The notes below the pieces were generated by a model. The model was not told the DNA's origin and ran no database searches. It saw nothing but the letters and a program-made list of their open reading frames with translations. Shown here one piece after another: positions 17,300-26,312 of a stretch of 64,000 nt of DNA (position 1 is its first letter; each line of letters begins with the position of its first letter). Position numbers and translations under genes: made by a program. The DNA comes from CAVRXQ01 sp963849105 (lineage in GTDB: Bacteria; Actinomycetota; Acidimicrobiia; Acidimicrobiales; Bog-793), in NCBI GenBank assembly GCA_963849105.1, contig CAWKGD010000003.1:868001-932000 (forward strand), read 5' to 3'.

Positions 17300-17781
17300 G
17301 CATTCCCCGTCGATCGGTGCATGACGAGCAAGCGCGCGCGAAAGCCGGTTGCCTCGAGAAACGACTTCGTCGCTCCATCGCCTGGAAGCGCGACGACGTC
17401 AATCGACTTCGCGCGCTTGTCGCGCGCATATCGGAGGACTTCGTCGACCATCGCCTCACCGACGCCGACGCGACGCAGCGGAGGGTCGATGTACATCGCG
17501 TCGACTTCGACCGACGTCGCCTCCCCGGCGATCTCGTGCAGGACGACATAGGCGAATCCGGCGATCACGCCGTCGAAGAGTCCGACGATGAGGACGGAAT
17601 TGACGGCATCGACGATCAAGGTCTCTACGGCGTGCGCGTCCGCGAGCAGCCGGGCCCGCGAGATCAGTGCATCTCCGCCTCGAGCGCTCTCCAACGCCGC
17701 GACGTAGTCCTTCGCGAGCGCGGCAATGTCGTTCGCGTCGCGGCCGAGGGCGCGCCGAGCGGACTCGCCCTCGGCCGCCAC
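17296..17781 (-). CDS. GNAT family N-acetyltransferase
   Basis: 161 residues from GTG 17781. The acetyl-CoA binding region is visible: VDAMYIDPPLRRVGVGEAMV (motif A, R-x-x-G-V-G), then helix DEVLRYARDKRAKSIDVVAL and GATKSFLEATGFRARLLVMH (motif B, ending in the usual x-G-F). The acceptor is unknown. Sits in a four-gene minus-strand run (DUF4193, helical protein, GNAT, Nudix) with 1-4 bp gaps or overlaps. Confidence 0.85.
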   Translation of the reverse strand: MAAEGESARRALGRDANDIAALAKDYVAALESARGGDALISRARLLADAHAVETLIVDAVNSVLIVGLFDGVIAGFAYVVLHEIAGEATSVEVDAMYIDPPLRRVGVGEAMVDEVLRYARDKRAKSIDVVALPGDGATKSFLEATGFRARLLVMHRSTGNA

Positions 17782-17784
17782 GGC

Positions 17785-18231
17785 TCAGTTCGGGTGCGCG
17801 AGGAGTTGCGCGATGCGCCCCAACACGGTGCGGCGATTGCGGTGGGCTTGCTCGTACGCCCGTACCGCGCGCAGCGCCTCGGTGTCCAGGCCTTCGAGGC
17901 GTGCGATGACCTCGGTCGCGGCGAGGTCGTCATAGTCCTCGAAGGGGGGGTGTACCGTCGACGACGCCTTGGCGCTCGGTCGCGACGCGCTGGTGCCAGG
18001 GCGGCCGCGAGCAAAGCCTTGTGCCTGCCTTCTCGCCGAATCGGCGGCGATCCTTCCGAACATCTGCGCCAGGCGTACCTGGCCACCGAAACGGTCGCGG
18101 CCCCGGCGGACGAGCTCTGGTAGCTCCTCGGCGAGCGTCGCCACGGCACCGAGGGGGGCGTAGATCGCGTAGTCGACGAGGTCGTCCGCGAAGCGGCGGG
18201 CCTTTTCTCTCGGGCTGTTGTCGTCGGCCAT
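17785..18231 (-). CDS. Actinobacterial conserved protein, lipid-droplet-associated-protein-like
   Basis: 148 residues from ATG 18231, which overlaps the upstream stop as TGATG. The N-terminal helix region (ARRFADDLVDYAIYAPLGAV) and the C-terminal motif AATEVIARLEGLDTEALRAV followed by YEQAHRNRRTVLGRIAQLL match a small protein type that is widespread in actinobacteria and in mycobacteria is named lipid droplet-associated. A Ser/Ala/Pro linker joins the parts. Function is not established; the C-terminal motif is thought to be a helix-loop-helix fold. Name assigned from motif memory only. Confidence 0.6.
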   Translation of the reverse strand: MADDNSPREKARRFADDLVDYAIYAPLGAVATLAEELPELVRRGRDRFGGQVRLAQMFGRIAADSARRQAQGFARGRPGTSASRPSAKASSTVHPPFEDYDDLAATEVIARLEGLDTEALRAVRAYEQAHRNRRTVLGRIAQLLAHPN

Positions 18232-18734
18232 CAAACGCAGTCGCGGCAGAGCTTACGCCGCCGGTCGGCGAGCTGGGTCTGGCTTTTCACGAGGAAACAA
18301 GATTGGCAGACGAATTCGCCCGGCTGCTTCGGCAACACCCGCATCGCTCCGTCGGCGCGGTCCTCCGCGTCGGTCGGCTCGGCGTCGTCTTCGTCCTCTG
18401 CCTCGTCCGCGACGACGAGGCGTTCTTTCAAGATGACATCGAGGCTCGCCTCGACGTCATCGTCGTCGAGTTCGTCGTCGTCGTCTTCGATCTCGGTGAG
18501 CGGCTCTTCGACAACGGTGGCGGCCGCTGGCTCGACGTCGGCTTCCTCCTCGACGACCGCGACCTCTTCGAGCCCGTCCTCGTCCGCTTCGACGAGGTCC
18601 TCAGCGACAAGGTCGTCGATCTCCAGCCCGTCTTCTTCGAGGATCTCCTCGTCTTCTGGTTCTTCGAGTGGTTCCTCGAGTTCTTCTACCGGGGGGGCGT
18701 CAGAGTCGACCTCTCCCCCAACGTTGCTCGTCAT
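18231..18734 (-). CDS. DUF4193 family protein, long acidic form
   Basis: 167 residues from ATG 18734 (GAGGACGTA just before it; an earlier in-frame ATG at 18827 would add 31 residues). The C terminus has the DUF4193 signature: MRVLPKQPGEFVCQSCFLVK, then RRRKLCRDCV, a CxxC...CxxC zinc ribbon. The first 110 residues are almost entirely Asp/Glu with Val/Leu, longer than in the roughly 100-residue mycobacterial members. DUF4193 proteins are conserved in actinobacteria and often near RNA polymerase or translation genes; function unknown. Confidence 0.82.
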   Translation of the reverse strand: MTSNVGGEVDSDAPPVEELEEPLEEPEDEEILEEDGLEIDDLVAEDLVEADEDGLEEVAVVEEEADVEPAAATVVEEPLTEIEDDDDELDDDDVEASLDVILKERLVVADEAEDEDDAEPTDAEDRADGAMRVLPKQPGEFVCQSCFLVKSQTQLADRRRKLCRDCV

Positions 18735-19141
18735 TACGTCCTCGATCCCGTGTGCCAACTTCCCTCCCTCGTCGCTTACCGCGACGCCGTCAGTGCGGGG
18801 GGTCTGGGCCCGGTCACTATACGGCACATCTCGCGCCTACAACCGTTTCGCGAGGGGGCAAATTCCCGCCCTGAGCGGGACCGGAGCGGCTGTTGCGCCG
18901 AGGAGTGGCGGTCCAGGAAGCCTTTGGCGCCGTCTTCCGCGCCCGCCCGAGCACGGCTCGCCTCGAAGGCGAGTGACGTTGTCTACTCAGCTCCCTGGAC
19001 CGCTGTCCTGCGCAACTGCCCCGCAATGACGACCTGGAGCGACTGACGGAGGCTCCCGAAACGGCGCCTGACTGGCGGGACCTGTCAATTCTGCACCCCG
19101 GCCCCTCCGAGTCAAGGAGAAATTCGAGCGCGATGACACCC
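18735..19141. other. 407-bp stretch without a recognisable gene
   Basis: No frame in this stretch reads as protein. It contains two short stems: CCCGC-CCTGA-GCGGG at 18866-18880 and CTCGCC-TCGAA-GGCGAG at 18957-18973. They lie downstream of the ThyX-like gene and upstream of DUF4193 (both minus strand), so they may mark termination of the former and the leader of the latter. No T-run is present. I could not match any known structured RNA. Confidence 0.4.
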
Positions 19142-20800
19142 TTAGACCGAGATCGAACCTCCGCTCGGATGCGTAGCGTGGTCGTCGCGGACACGACGCT
19201 CCTCGGCGCGTCCTTCGGCGCGCAGCCGACCGAGCTCGACGTCGTCATGGTCGACATGGATCATCATCTCGGCGATCGCGGAGTGACCGGCGACTTCCGC
19301 GATCTGGCGGTGCATGGCCTGCGCGATCTTGCGGTAGACGGGATGGCCCTGGGCGCTCGAACGCAACTCGATCAAGTGCATCGCCTCACGCGCATTGAGC
19401 TGCAGGACGTATCGGATCTTGAACGCGAGCGCGACCGCGTAGACGGCCTGCAGGGGCAGCGTTTCGGCGAGCGCCTCGTGCAGCTCGCGGGAGCGCTCGA
19501 GCGACTCGACGAAGTCGTTGGCGAATCCTGACTCCTCGACGAGATCGGGCACGGAGTAGCCAAGGACCGTCGAGAGCGGCTGCCACTCGATCGTCAGCAT
19601 CCGGTGGCGCTGGAGGTCCCTGAAGGCGCCGTAGTCCGAGACGATCTCGAATCGGTAGTCCGTGCGCTCGAGGGCGCGCCCGGGGCGGTAGCGACGGTTC
19701 CTCCGCTCACCGACGTACGCCGCGACGACCGCGCGGCGCTCCTCGGCCCCGAGGCGGCCGACACGCTGCGCGAGGTCTGCCTCGGTGAACTCGCTGTAGG
19801 GGTACACCATCGCGGCGATGACCTTGTCCTCACCGCGAGGATCGAAATCGGTGAGTCGAACGGTCGCGTCGGCGCCGACCGCATCTCCGATCGAGCGGTC
19901 GTTTCCGAAAAGGCGCGTCGTGAGGACGTCCATCTCGTCTCGGCGGGCCCTCAAATAGGCGGCCCATTCACCGCCGCGGTCGGGCCGATCGACGCGCACG
20001 AGGAACGACGGGATCACCTTTTGCAACTCGGCGAGCACTCGCTCGCCGTATGAGCGGACCTCGGGCAGCGGATGGGCGCGCATCTTCAGGCAGAGCTGTT
20101 CGTACGCCTGGCCGGATCCGAAGATGCCGACGTTGGAAAGCGTTGCCGCCGGCAGCAGCCCTCTCAGTGCGTCGAGGGCGCGGGCGCGCACCGACTGTCG
20201 GTAGGCGAAATCGCCCACCGAGCCGTCGTTCGGCGTCGCGCGAGTGATGTAGCCCTGCAGCTTCGGTAACAGGTCGCCGTAGGTGTCGAACATCCGGTCC
20301 ATGTCGCCGACGTAGCGCGCGCCGAGTGGCGAATCGAGCACCTCGGTGTCGCGGTAGTAGCGGTACCGGCCCGACGACAGCCGCGTGTCGTAAGGGATGT
20401 AGCGCGTCGACTGTTCGAGATACGACATCAGTCGTCCCCATTCGAGGACCTTCGTCAACACATTCGAGGCCTGTTCGCAGGCGAGGTGGACGCCACCGAG
20501 CTGCGCGACCGAGTCGTCGCCGTACTCAAAGAAGATCCGGCGGTAGAGCTCCTCGGCGCGCTTCAGCCCAACGGTGGCATCGAAGGTGATATCGCCCGAG
20601 ATATCCAAGTCACCGACGAACTCGTCGAGGAACAGTCGTCGAAGGCTCTTTGCTGAGCGTGAGTACCGGGCGAACAGCGCCCCCCTCACGACTTCGGGGA
20701 GATTGACGAGCGCGAAGACCGGACTGTCGAGATTCGTGACGTAGCGACGGAGGACGTCACGTTCTTCTGGCGTGAAATGCTCGGTCGCGTAGGGCGTCAT
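19142..20800 (-). CDS. Two-domain ThyX-like protein (FAD-dependent thymidylate synthase family)
   Basis: 552 residues, twice the length of ordinary ThyX (about 230). The second half is recognisably ThyX: GAFRDLQRHRMLTIEWQPLS resembles the RHRx7S flavin/dUMP motif but with nine residues between RHR and Ser, followed by GYSVP and the C-terminal NAREAMHLIELRSSAQGHPV. The first half repeats the fold more distantly (ALFARYSRSAKSLRRLF, EWGRLMSYLEQSTRYIPYD). Such fused proteins are known from actinobacteria and other phyla; their activity is not established. The altered motif makes classical methylation of dUMP uncertain. It follows the helicase gene by 12 bp. Confidence 0.8.
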   Translation of the reverse strand: MTPYATEHFTPEERDVLRRYVTNLDSPVFALVNLPEVVRGALFARYSRSAKSLRRLFLDEFVGDLDISGDITFDATVGLKRAEELYRRIFFEYGDDSVAQLGGVHLACEQASNVLTKVLEWGRLMSYLEQSTRYIPYDTRLSSGRYRYYRDTEVLDSPLGARYVGDMDRMFDTYGDLLPKLQGYITRATPNDGSVGDFAYRQSVRARALDALRGLLPAATLSNVGIFGSGQAYEQLCLKMRAHPLPEVRSYGERVLAELQKVIPSFLVRVDRPDRGGEWAAYLRARRDEMDVLTTRLFGNDRSIGDAVGADATVRLTDFDPRGEDKVIAAMVYPYSEFTEADLAQRVGRLGAEERRAVVAAYVGERRNRRYRPGRALERTDYRFEIVSDYGAFRDLQRHRMLTIEWQPLSTVLGYSVPDLVEESGFANDFVESLERSRELHEALAETLPLQAVYAVALAFKIRYVLQLNAREAMHLIELRSSAQGHPVYRKIAQAMHRQIAEVAGHSAIAEMMIHVDHDDVELGRLRAEGRAEERRVRDDHATHPSGGSISV

Positions 20801-20812
20801 GCCCAGGGAAGA

Positions 20813-22916
20813 CTACGGGACGGCACCAGCGGGGTCGTGGACCACCCCGGCCTCCTGTTCGATGGGCTCGGGCGGCACGGCACTCGCGACGATGCCGCGT
20901 TCGAGCTGGTCAACGGCACGTGCCGCCACCGTGCCGAGGCGAGAACCCTGCTCGGTCGTCGCGATCTGGCGGAGCAGATCGACGAGCTGTTTCACGTTGC
21001 GGACGAAGTCGCCGCCAGAAAGCTGCTCGTTGCGACCCCGGACGCTGCCACCCCTTGGCGCGCCGAGCAGGTGGCGGAGCTCGGTGCCCCTTGCCCACTC
21101 GTAGGCGAGACGGGCGAAGCCAGCGTCGAGGTCGCGGGTCCTCGGGATCTTTTTCGCCCGTTCGTCGTCGTGGAGACCCTCCGCGAGCCGGCCGAGCTCC
21201 TCGAGCGCGCCGCGAGAGGCGCGCGCTCGGCAACGTCTGGGCGCTCATGTGTCGACGCGCTTCGAAGGTGAACAGCGAAACGAACGCGGCGAGGCTCGGC
21301 GCATCGAGCCCACCGAAGAGGCCGGCACCGATCGCCTCGGCGATGAGGAGGTCGCAGTCGTGGTACAGACCGGCGAGCCGCTCGCCCGCCGCGGTCGTCT
21401 GCCATCCGTCGAGATAGCCGCGCGCTTCGAGCAGAGACACGACGGCATCGAGCTGACGCGAAAGGGGAACGTCGCTCAAATACTGGGCGAAGCTCGAACG
21501 TACGAGGCGGTACGCGTCGTCACGGCGGTAGCGACGCACCAAGTTGACGGCCATGTTGTAGGTGGGACGGAACGAGGAGCGCAATGCCTGGCTGCGCGCG
21601 CTCGCCAGCGCGGCGACCTCGTTGAAGTCGTGGTACGGCGACCACAGCACGGCGGCATAGCCGACGGGGTCGATCCCCCGCCGCCCGGCGCGGCCTGTGA
21701 GCTGAGTGTAGTTGCCCGCCGAGAGGTCCTCGTGGCCGGCGCCGGAGAACTTGGACAGCGACTCGATGACGACCGACCGCGCCGGCATGTTGATCCCGAG
21801 CGCCAGCGTCTCGGTCGAGAAGACGACCTTCACGAGCGCCGAGGAAAAGAGCTCTTCGACGGTCTCTCTGAAGGCGGGGACGAGGCCGGCGTGGTGGGCG
21901 GCGAAGCCCTCTTCCAGACCCTCGAGGAAGCTGCCGTAGTTGAGGACTCGCAAGTCGTCGTCGGAGAGCGCTTCCACGTGGTCCTCGGCGATCGCGCGGA
22001 TCTGGCGGCGCTCGTCCGGGGTGGTGAGGCGCAGGCCGGCCTCGCGGCACTGGCGCACCGCGTCGTCGCAACCAGCCCGAGAAAACACGAAGTAGATCGC
22101 CGGCAAGAGGTTGTCCTCGGCGAAGCGTTCGACGACTTCGTAACGACGCGGACGGTAGAGCGGCGAGCGCGGGCCGGACCGGGCTCCCCGCCATTGGCCG
22201 GTTGGCGTCGGATTGCGCCTGAGCGCGCGCTTCGGCCGGGAGCGGTCGTCGAGCGCGATCGCCTCTTTGTTCGGCAGCCCGTCGACGAAGGTCGGCATCA
22301 CGGCGAGCGCGCGCGTCGCGCGCACGCCGACGACGTAGAGGTTCTTCAGTTCGATCGGACGGTGTTCCTCGATGACGTGCGCCATCGAACCGCGCACGTT
22401 CTCGATCCACCCGGCGAGCTCCTCGGCGTTCGACACCGTCGCCGAGAGACAGACCAGGGTGACCGACGGTGGGGCCGACAAAATGATCTCTTCCCAGACC
22501 GCTCCCCGGTAGCGGTCCTCCAAGTAGTGCACTTCGTCGAGGATCACGCATTGCAGTCGTTCGAGACCGGGAGACTGCGCATAGATCATGTTGCGCAGCA
22601 CTTCGGTGGTCATGACGACGACGTCGCCGTTACCGTTGCGCGAAACGTCTCCCGTCAAAAGCCCGACGCGCGCTGGCTCGTACTCTCTTGCGAAGTCTCC
22701 GTACTTCTGGTTCGAGAGCGCTTTCAAGGGCGTCGTGTAGATCGCGCGGCCGCGGTCTGCGAGCGCTCTCGCGACGGCGTACTCGGCTATGAGCGTCTTT
22801 CCCGACCCTGTCGGCGCGGCGACGAGGACCGATTTGCCGTCATCGAGGAGGTCGAAGGCGCGCCGCTGGAACCGGTCCAAGGGGAAGCCCCGGCGCGCGA
22901 GAAAGGCCTCGCGCAC
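20813..22916 (-). CDS. helY: Ski2/HelY-like DEAD-box RNA helicase, with a -1/+1 frame disruption near its 3' end
   Basis: Superfamily 2 helicase: VLVAAPTGSGKTLIAEYAVA (Walker A, about 30), TTPLKALSNQK, ILDEVHYLED (DEVH box, about 126), LSATVSN, and QLTGRAGRRGID (motif VI). GTG 22916 is used; an upstream start within tatC cannot be excluded. After LPSARLSR the frame turns into Arg/Pro-rich nonsense, while the next frame continues the family's C terminus (ALEELGRLAEGLHDDERAKK ... LAYEWARGTELRHLLG ... VKQLVDLLRQIATTEQ) to a stop at 20813. The switch lies at about 21203-21217, a one-base excess, so the intact product would be about 700 residues. Position after tatC matches mycobacterial helY. Confidence 0.85.
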
Positions 22917-22935
22917 TTGTTCGGTCGTCGAGGGA

Positions 22936-23718
22936 TCAAGCAGCGGCGACGCGCTCCCGCCGATGGTTGATGAGCCTGCCGGCCTGAATCGAAGCCTCGT
23001 AGAAGACGATCATTGGGAACGCCAAGGCGAGCATTGAGAACGGGTCAGAACTCGGCGTGATGACGCCGGCGAAGACGACGATGAGGACGATCGCCCACTT
23101 GCGCCAGTGCGAGAGCTTCTGCGGCGAAACGACGCGAGCGAGCTCGAGCCCGACGAGAACGACCGGAAACTCGAAGGTCAGCCCGAAGATCGCCATCAAG
23201 GCGAGGATCAACGTCAAGTACTTCGAGGGTGTGAACAGGTCTTTGATGTTCGGACCACTGACCGCGTGGAGGAACCCCAGGGCGTGCGGAAAGGTCAGCC
23301 AGGCGATGTAGCACCCGAGACCGAAGAGCACCACGGTCGCGACGGTGAACGGCACCGCATATTTCTTCTCATTCGCCTTCAGCCCGGGCGTGACGAAGCG
23401 CCACAACTCGAAAACGATGACGGGAAGCGCGATTGCGAGCGCGCCGTAGGCGGTCACGTTGAGCCGGATCGCGAAGCCATCGAGCGGTCCGAAGACGGTG
23501 AGCGCGCAGTTCGAACCTGTCCGGTGCGCCTGGATGCAGTACGGGTGGAGGAAGAAACGCAAGATCTGCGGGTAAAAGATGTAGACGACGACCGCGCCAG
23601 CCGAGACCGCGACGAGAACGATGATCAGTCGCCGACGCAGCTCGGCGAGGTGCTCGATCAGCGTCATCGCCTCGGGCGATGGTCGCGATCGATCGCGCCG
23701 TTTGAGGGTCATCGTCAT
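22936..23718 (-). CDS. tatC: Sec-independent (twin-arginine) translocase subunit TatC
   Basis: 260 residues. The N-terminal cytoplasmic motif EAMTLIEHLAELRRRLIIVL is the TatC hallmark (E...HL.ELR.R), followed by six membrane helices, the conserved FxxPL-like first periplasmic loop, FELWRFVTPGLKANEKKYA, and FGLTFEFPVVLVGL. TatC recognises twin-arginine signal peptides of folded proteins. It lies between the tatA/B gene (28-bp gap) and the helicase. Complete by length. Confidence 0.95.
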   Translation of the reverse strand: MTMTLKRRDRSRPSPEAMTLIEHLAELRRRLIIVLVAVSAGAVVVYIFYPQILRFFLHPYCIQAHRTGSNCALTVFGPLDGFAIRLNVTAYGALAIALPVIVFELWRFVTPGLKANEKKYAVPFTVATVVLFGLGCYIAWLTFPHALGFLHAVSGPNIKDLFTPSKYLTLILALMAIFGLTFEFPVVLVGLELARVVSPQKLSHWRKWAIVLIVVFAGVITPSSDPFSMLALAFPMIVFYEASIQAGRLINHRRERVAAA

Positions 23719-23746
23719 GGCGGAGGAAAGTCCGAGCTCGGCCGGT

Positions 23747-24127
23747 TCAGTTCATGCTCGGGTCGTCGGCCGGCGGCACGAACACGTCGGTGTGCGCGCC
23801 CGCGTGAACCGGTCGCTTCGCTTGAGTGGGGGCAGATGATCCGTTACGCGGCTGACCGTTGGACGTCGGTTGGGTTTGGCCAGTCGAGTCGGTGATGAGA
23901 CCGGTGAGTGTTCCGCGCACCGAGGGGATGCGCGGGATCTTCGGCAGATCACCCGTATCCGGCAGGGCGGAGCGCACCTCGTCGACCACTTCTTGACGGA
24001 CCCGGGAGAACTCGTGCCAGAAGGCTCCGAGCGTGCGGGCGACCTTTGGGAGCCGTTCCGGACCGACGACGACGAGGACCACGACCAAGATCACCAGCAA
24101 CTTGGCCGGATCGAGATTCCCGAGCAC
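23747..24127 (-). CDS. tatB: Twin-arginine translocase subunit TatA/TatB
   Basis: 126 residues from GTG 24127. One N-terminal membrane helix (PAKLLVILVVVLVVVGPERL) leads into the amphipathic helix (GPERLPKVARTLGAFWHEFS). The Gly-Pro-Glu hinge and the long polar tail are TatB-like; in mycobacteria the gene at this place is called tatA. The tail is proline- and threonine-rich. Partner of the adjacent TatC; assignment to A or B is uncertain, since I see no second paralogue in the window. Confidence 0.85.
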   Translation of the reverse strand: MLGNLDPAKLLVILVVVLVVVGPERLPKVARTLGAFWHEFSRVRQEVVDEVRSALPDTGDLPKIPRIPSVRGTLTGLITDSTGQTQPTSNGQPRNGSSAPTQAKRPVHAGAHTDVFVPPADDPSMN

Positions 24128-24177
24128 GGCTTTAGTCTACAAGCGCCTCCGACCTGGACTTTCGGCGCGAAGGTTGC

Positions 24178-24867
24178 TCAGAAGAAGTGGATTTCGGGGT
24201 GCCATCCCTGCCAGACGATCGCGATGACCTGGCCGACGATGTTCCTTCCCGGAAGCGGTCCCCAGACCCGGCTGTCACAAGAAATTGAGCGGTTGTCACC
24301 CATCACGAAAACGTCGTCCTTCGGCACCTGCTGGCGGGGGATCGCCTGGCCGAGCTGCGTGCCCTTCGGCAGGTATGACTCGTTTTGTGGCGCAGCGTTC
24401 GCGGCATCTGCGCGCTTGGTGACATAGACCGCGTTGCCCCTCGACCAGATCCACTCACCTCCGGTCGCGACGACGCGTTTTACGAGGTCACTGTCGTCTG
24501 TCGCGCACATCTCTTTTGCTTTTTCCGGCGTGCGGAAAACGACAATCTCTCCTGCGCGGACCGAGTGGTAGTCGAAGAGGAACTTGTCGACGACGATCCG
24601 GTCGTGGGGCACGAGAGTCGGTTCCATCGAACCGGACGGAACGTAGAAGACCTGGAAGGCGAACGCCCGCACGCCGAGTGCGAGCAACAACGCGACGAGC
24701 AGTCCGATCACCGTCTCGATCACCGCCCGCCGTCTAGAGCGACGTGGACGCGACGAATGCTGCGCCGCACGACGAGCGTTCGGGTGAAACCAGAGCGTCC
24801 TCGGCGGCGATCCGGAAGAGGAGCCTTCTGAGGGCGTCGGAGCCGACGCGATTTCGTCGTCGATCAT
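24178..24867 (-). CDS. lepB: Type I signal peptidase
   Basis: 229 residues. A disordered cytoplasmic head, one membrane anchor (about 50-72), then the S26 peptidase: VPSGSMEPTL with catalytic Ser about 80, GEIVVF, the general base Lys130 in DLVKRVVATGG, and MGDNRSISCDSRVWG with the usual GDN-x-x-x-S-x-D-S-R box. It removes signal peptides of Sec and Tat substrates. Lying directly between pafA and tatB, it occupies the place where mycobacteria carry pafB-pafC. Confidence 0.93.
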   Translation of the reverse strand: MIDDEIASAPTPSEGSSSGSPPRTLWFHPNARRAAQHSSRPRRSRRRAVIETVIGLLVALLLALGVRAFAFQVFYVPSGSMEPTLVPHDRIVVDKFLFDYHSVRAGEIVVFRTPEKAKEMCATDDSDLVKRVVATGGEWIWSRGNAVYVTKRADAANAAPQNESYLPKGTQLGQAIPRQQVPKDDVFVMGDNRSISCDSRVWGPLPGRNIVGQVIAIVWQGWHPEIHFF

Positions 24868-24897
24868 GAAAACCAGGCTTGTTGGGGGCGACGCAAT

Positions 24898-26256
24898 CTA
24901 CATCGAGTCGATCAGCCGTTCGACGCGCTCGTCGTGGGCGCGGAAGGGATCTTTCAACAGCACCGTGCGCTGCGTCTGGTCGTTGAGTTTCAAGTGCACC
25001 CAGTCGACCGTGAAGTCACGACGCCGTTCCTTCGCGCGCCGGATGAATTCGCCGCGCAAGTGAGCTCTTGTCGTCGCGGGAGGTTTCTCCATCGCCTCTG
25101 TGATCGCCGCGTCGCTCACGACCCGATCGACCATCCCGCGCTCTTGGAGGCGGTAGAAGATGCCACGCTTTCGGCTCACGTCGTGGTATTGGAGGTCCAA
25201 GAGGGCGATGCGCGGATGGCCGAGGGACAGTCCATGGCGCTCCCGGTACTGCTCGACGAGGTTGTGCTTGATCACCCAGTCGCACTCGCGATCGAGCAAT
25301 AGCGGGTCCTTTTCGATCGTCTCGACGCAGTGCTGCCACATGTCGAGCGCCATCTGCTCGGACGGCGTCGCACCCCGTTGGCGCGCGTAGCGCAGCGCTC
25401 GGGTCAGGTATTCGCTCTGGACATCTAACGCCGAGACCTCTCTCCCGTTCGCCAAGCGGACCTTTCGCCGACAGGTGATGTCGTGGCTGATCTCGCGGAT
25501 CGCGCGGATCGGGTCCTCGAGTGTCATGTCGCGCAGGACCACCGAGGGGTCTTCGAGCATGCGCAGCATGAAGCTCGTCGTCGCGACCTTGAGGAACGTC
25601 GAGTATTCGCTCATGTTCGAGTCCCCGACGATCACGTGCAGGCGGCGGAATCGCTCCGCGTCGGCGTGCGGTTCGTCGCGGGTGTTGATGATCGGCCGCG
25701 ACCTGGTCGTCGCGGACGAAACCCCCTCCCAGATGTGCTCCGCGCGCTGGGAGATGCAGAAGACCGCGCCCCGCGCCGTCTGGAGGACTTTGCCAGCACC
25801 AGCGAAGATCTGTCGGGTGACGAGGAATGGGATCAACACCTGCGCGTAGTGGGAGAAGTCGTCCCTCCGGCTCGTCAGGTAGTTCTCGTGGCACCCGTAC
25901 GAGTTGCCGGCCGAGTCGGTGTTGTTCTTGAACAAGTAGACGACGCCGCGCACCCCTTCGTCGCGAAGGCGCGTCTCCGCGGCGCCGACGAGGCTTTCGA
26001 GGATCCGCTCCCCTGCCTTGTCGTGCGCGACGAGATCGTCTGTCGAGTCACACTCTGGCGTCGCGTACTCCGGGTGGCTGCCGACGTCCAGATAGAGCCG
26101 TGCACCATTTTCGAGGAAGACATTCGACGATCGTCCCCAGCTCACGACCCTCCGGAACAGCACTCGCGCGACCTCGTCGGGGCTTAGTCGACGTTGCCCC
26201 CGCAGCGTGCACGTCACGCCGTACTCGTTCTCGAGTCCGACGATGCGGCGTTCCAT
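24898..26256 (-). CDS. pafA: Pup-protein ligase PafA
   Basis: 452 residues, the usual length. It starts RRIVGLENEYGVTCTLRG, with the ATP/Mg glutamates of LENEYG; the catalytic Asp lies in LYLDVGSHPEYATPECDS; YKNNTDSAGNSYGCHENYL-type and RPIINTRDEPHAD segments are shared with Dop. It lacks the Dop insertion loop after ENEYG, which separates ligase from deamidase. PafA links the C-terminal Glu of Pup to lysines of target proteins. It is separated from prcA by a small opposing gene. Confidence 0.96.
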   Translation of the reverse strand: MERRIVGLENEYGVTCTLRGQRRLSPDEVARVLFRRVVSWGRSSNVFLENGARLYLDVGSHPEYATPECDSTDDLVAHDKAGERILESLVGAAETRLRDEGVRGVVYLFKNNTDSAGNSYGCHENYLTSRRDDFSHYAQVLIPFLVTRQIFAGAGKVLQTARGAVFCISQRAEHIWEGVSSATTRSRPIINTRDEPHADAERFRRLHVIVGDSNMSEYSTFLKVATTSFMLRMLEDPSVVLRDMTLEDPIRAIREISHDITCRRKVRLANGREVSALDVQSEYLTRALRYARQRGATPSEQMALDMWQHCVETIEKDPLLLDRECDWVIKHNLVEQYRERHGLSLGHPRIALLDLQYHDVSRKRGIFYRLQERGMVDRVVSDAAITEAMEKPPATTRAHLRGEFIRRAKERRRDFTVDWVHLKLNDQTQRTVLLKDPFRAHDERVERLIDSM

Positions 26257-26312
26257 TCCGGGTTCAACCTACCTGGCGACCGGCTCGATGGAGGCTCGGT
26301 ACCCTGGGCGCG

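Noticed and set aside
18817..19257. 146-codon open frame on the minus strand between ThyX-like and DUF4193 genes
   Set aside because: Ser/Arg-rich composition, overlaps the ThyX-like 3' end in another frame and has no ribosome binding site.
23718..23746. GGAGGAAAGTCCGAGCT on the plus strand, similar to the P4 core of RNase P RNA
   Set aside because: The tract lies in the 28-bp gap between tatC and tatB and nothing downstream folds like rnpB; the flanks are coding. Chance match.
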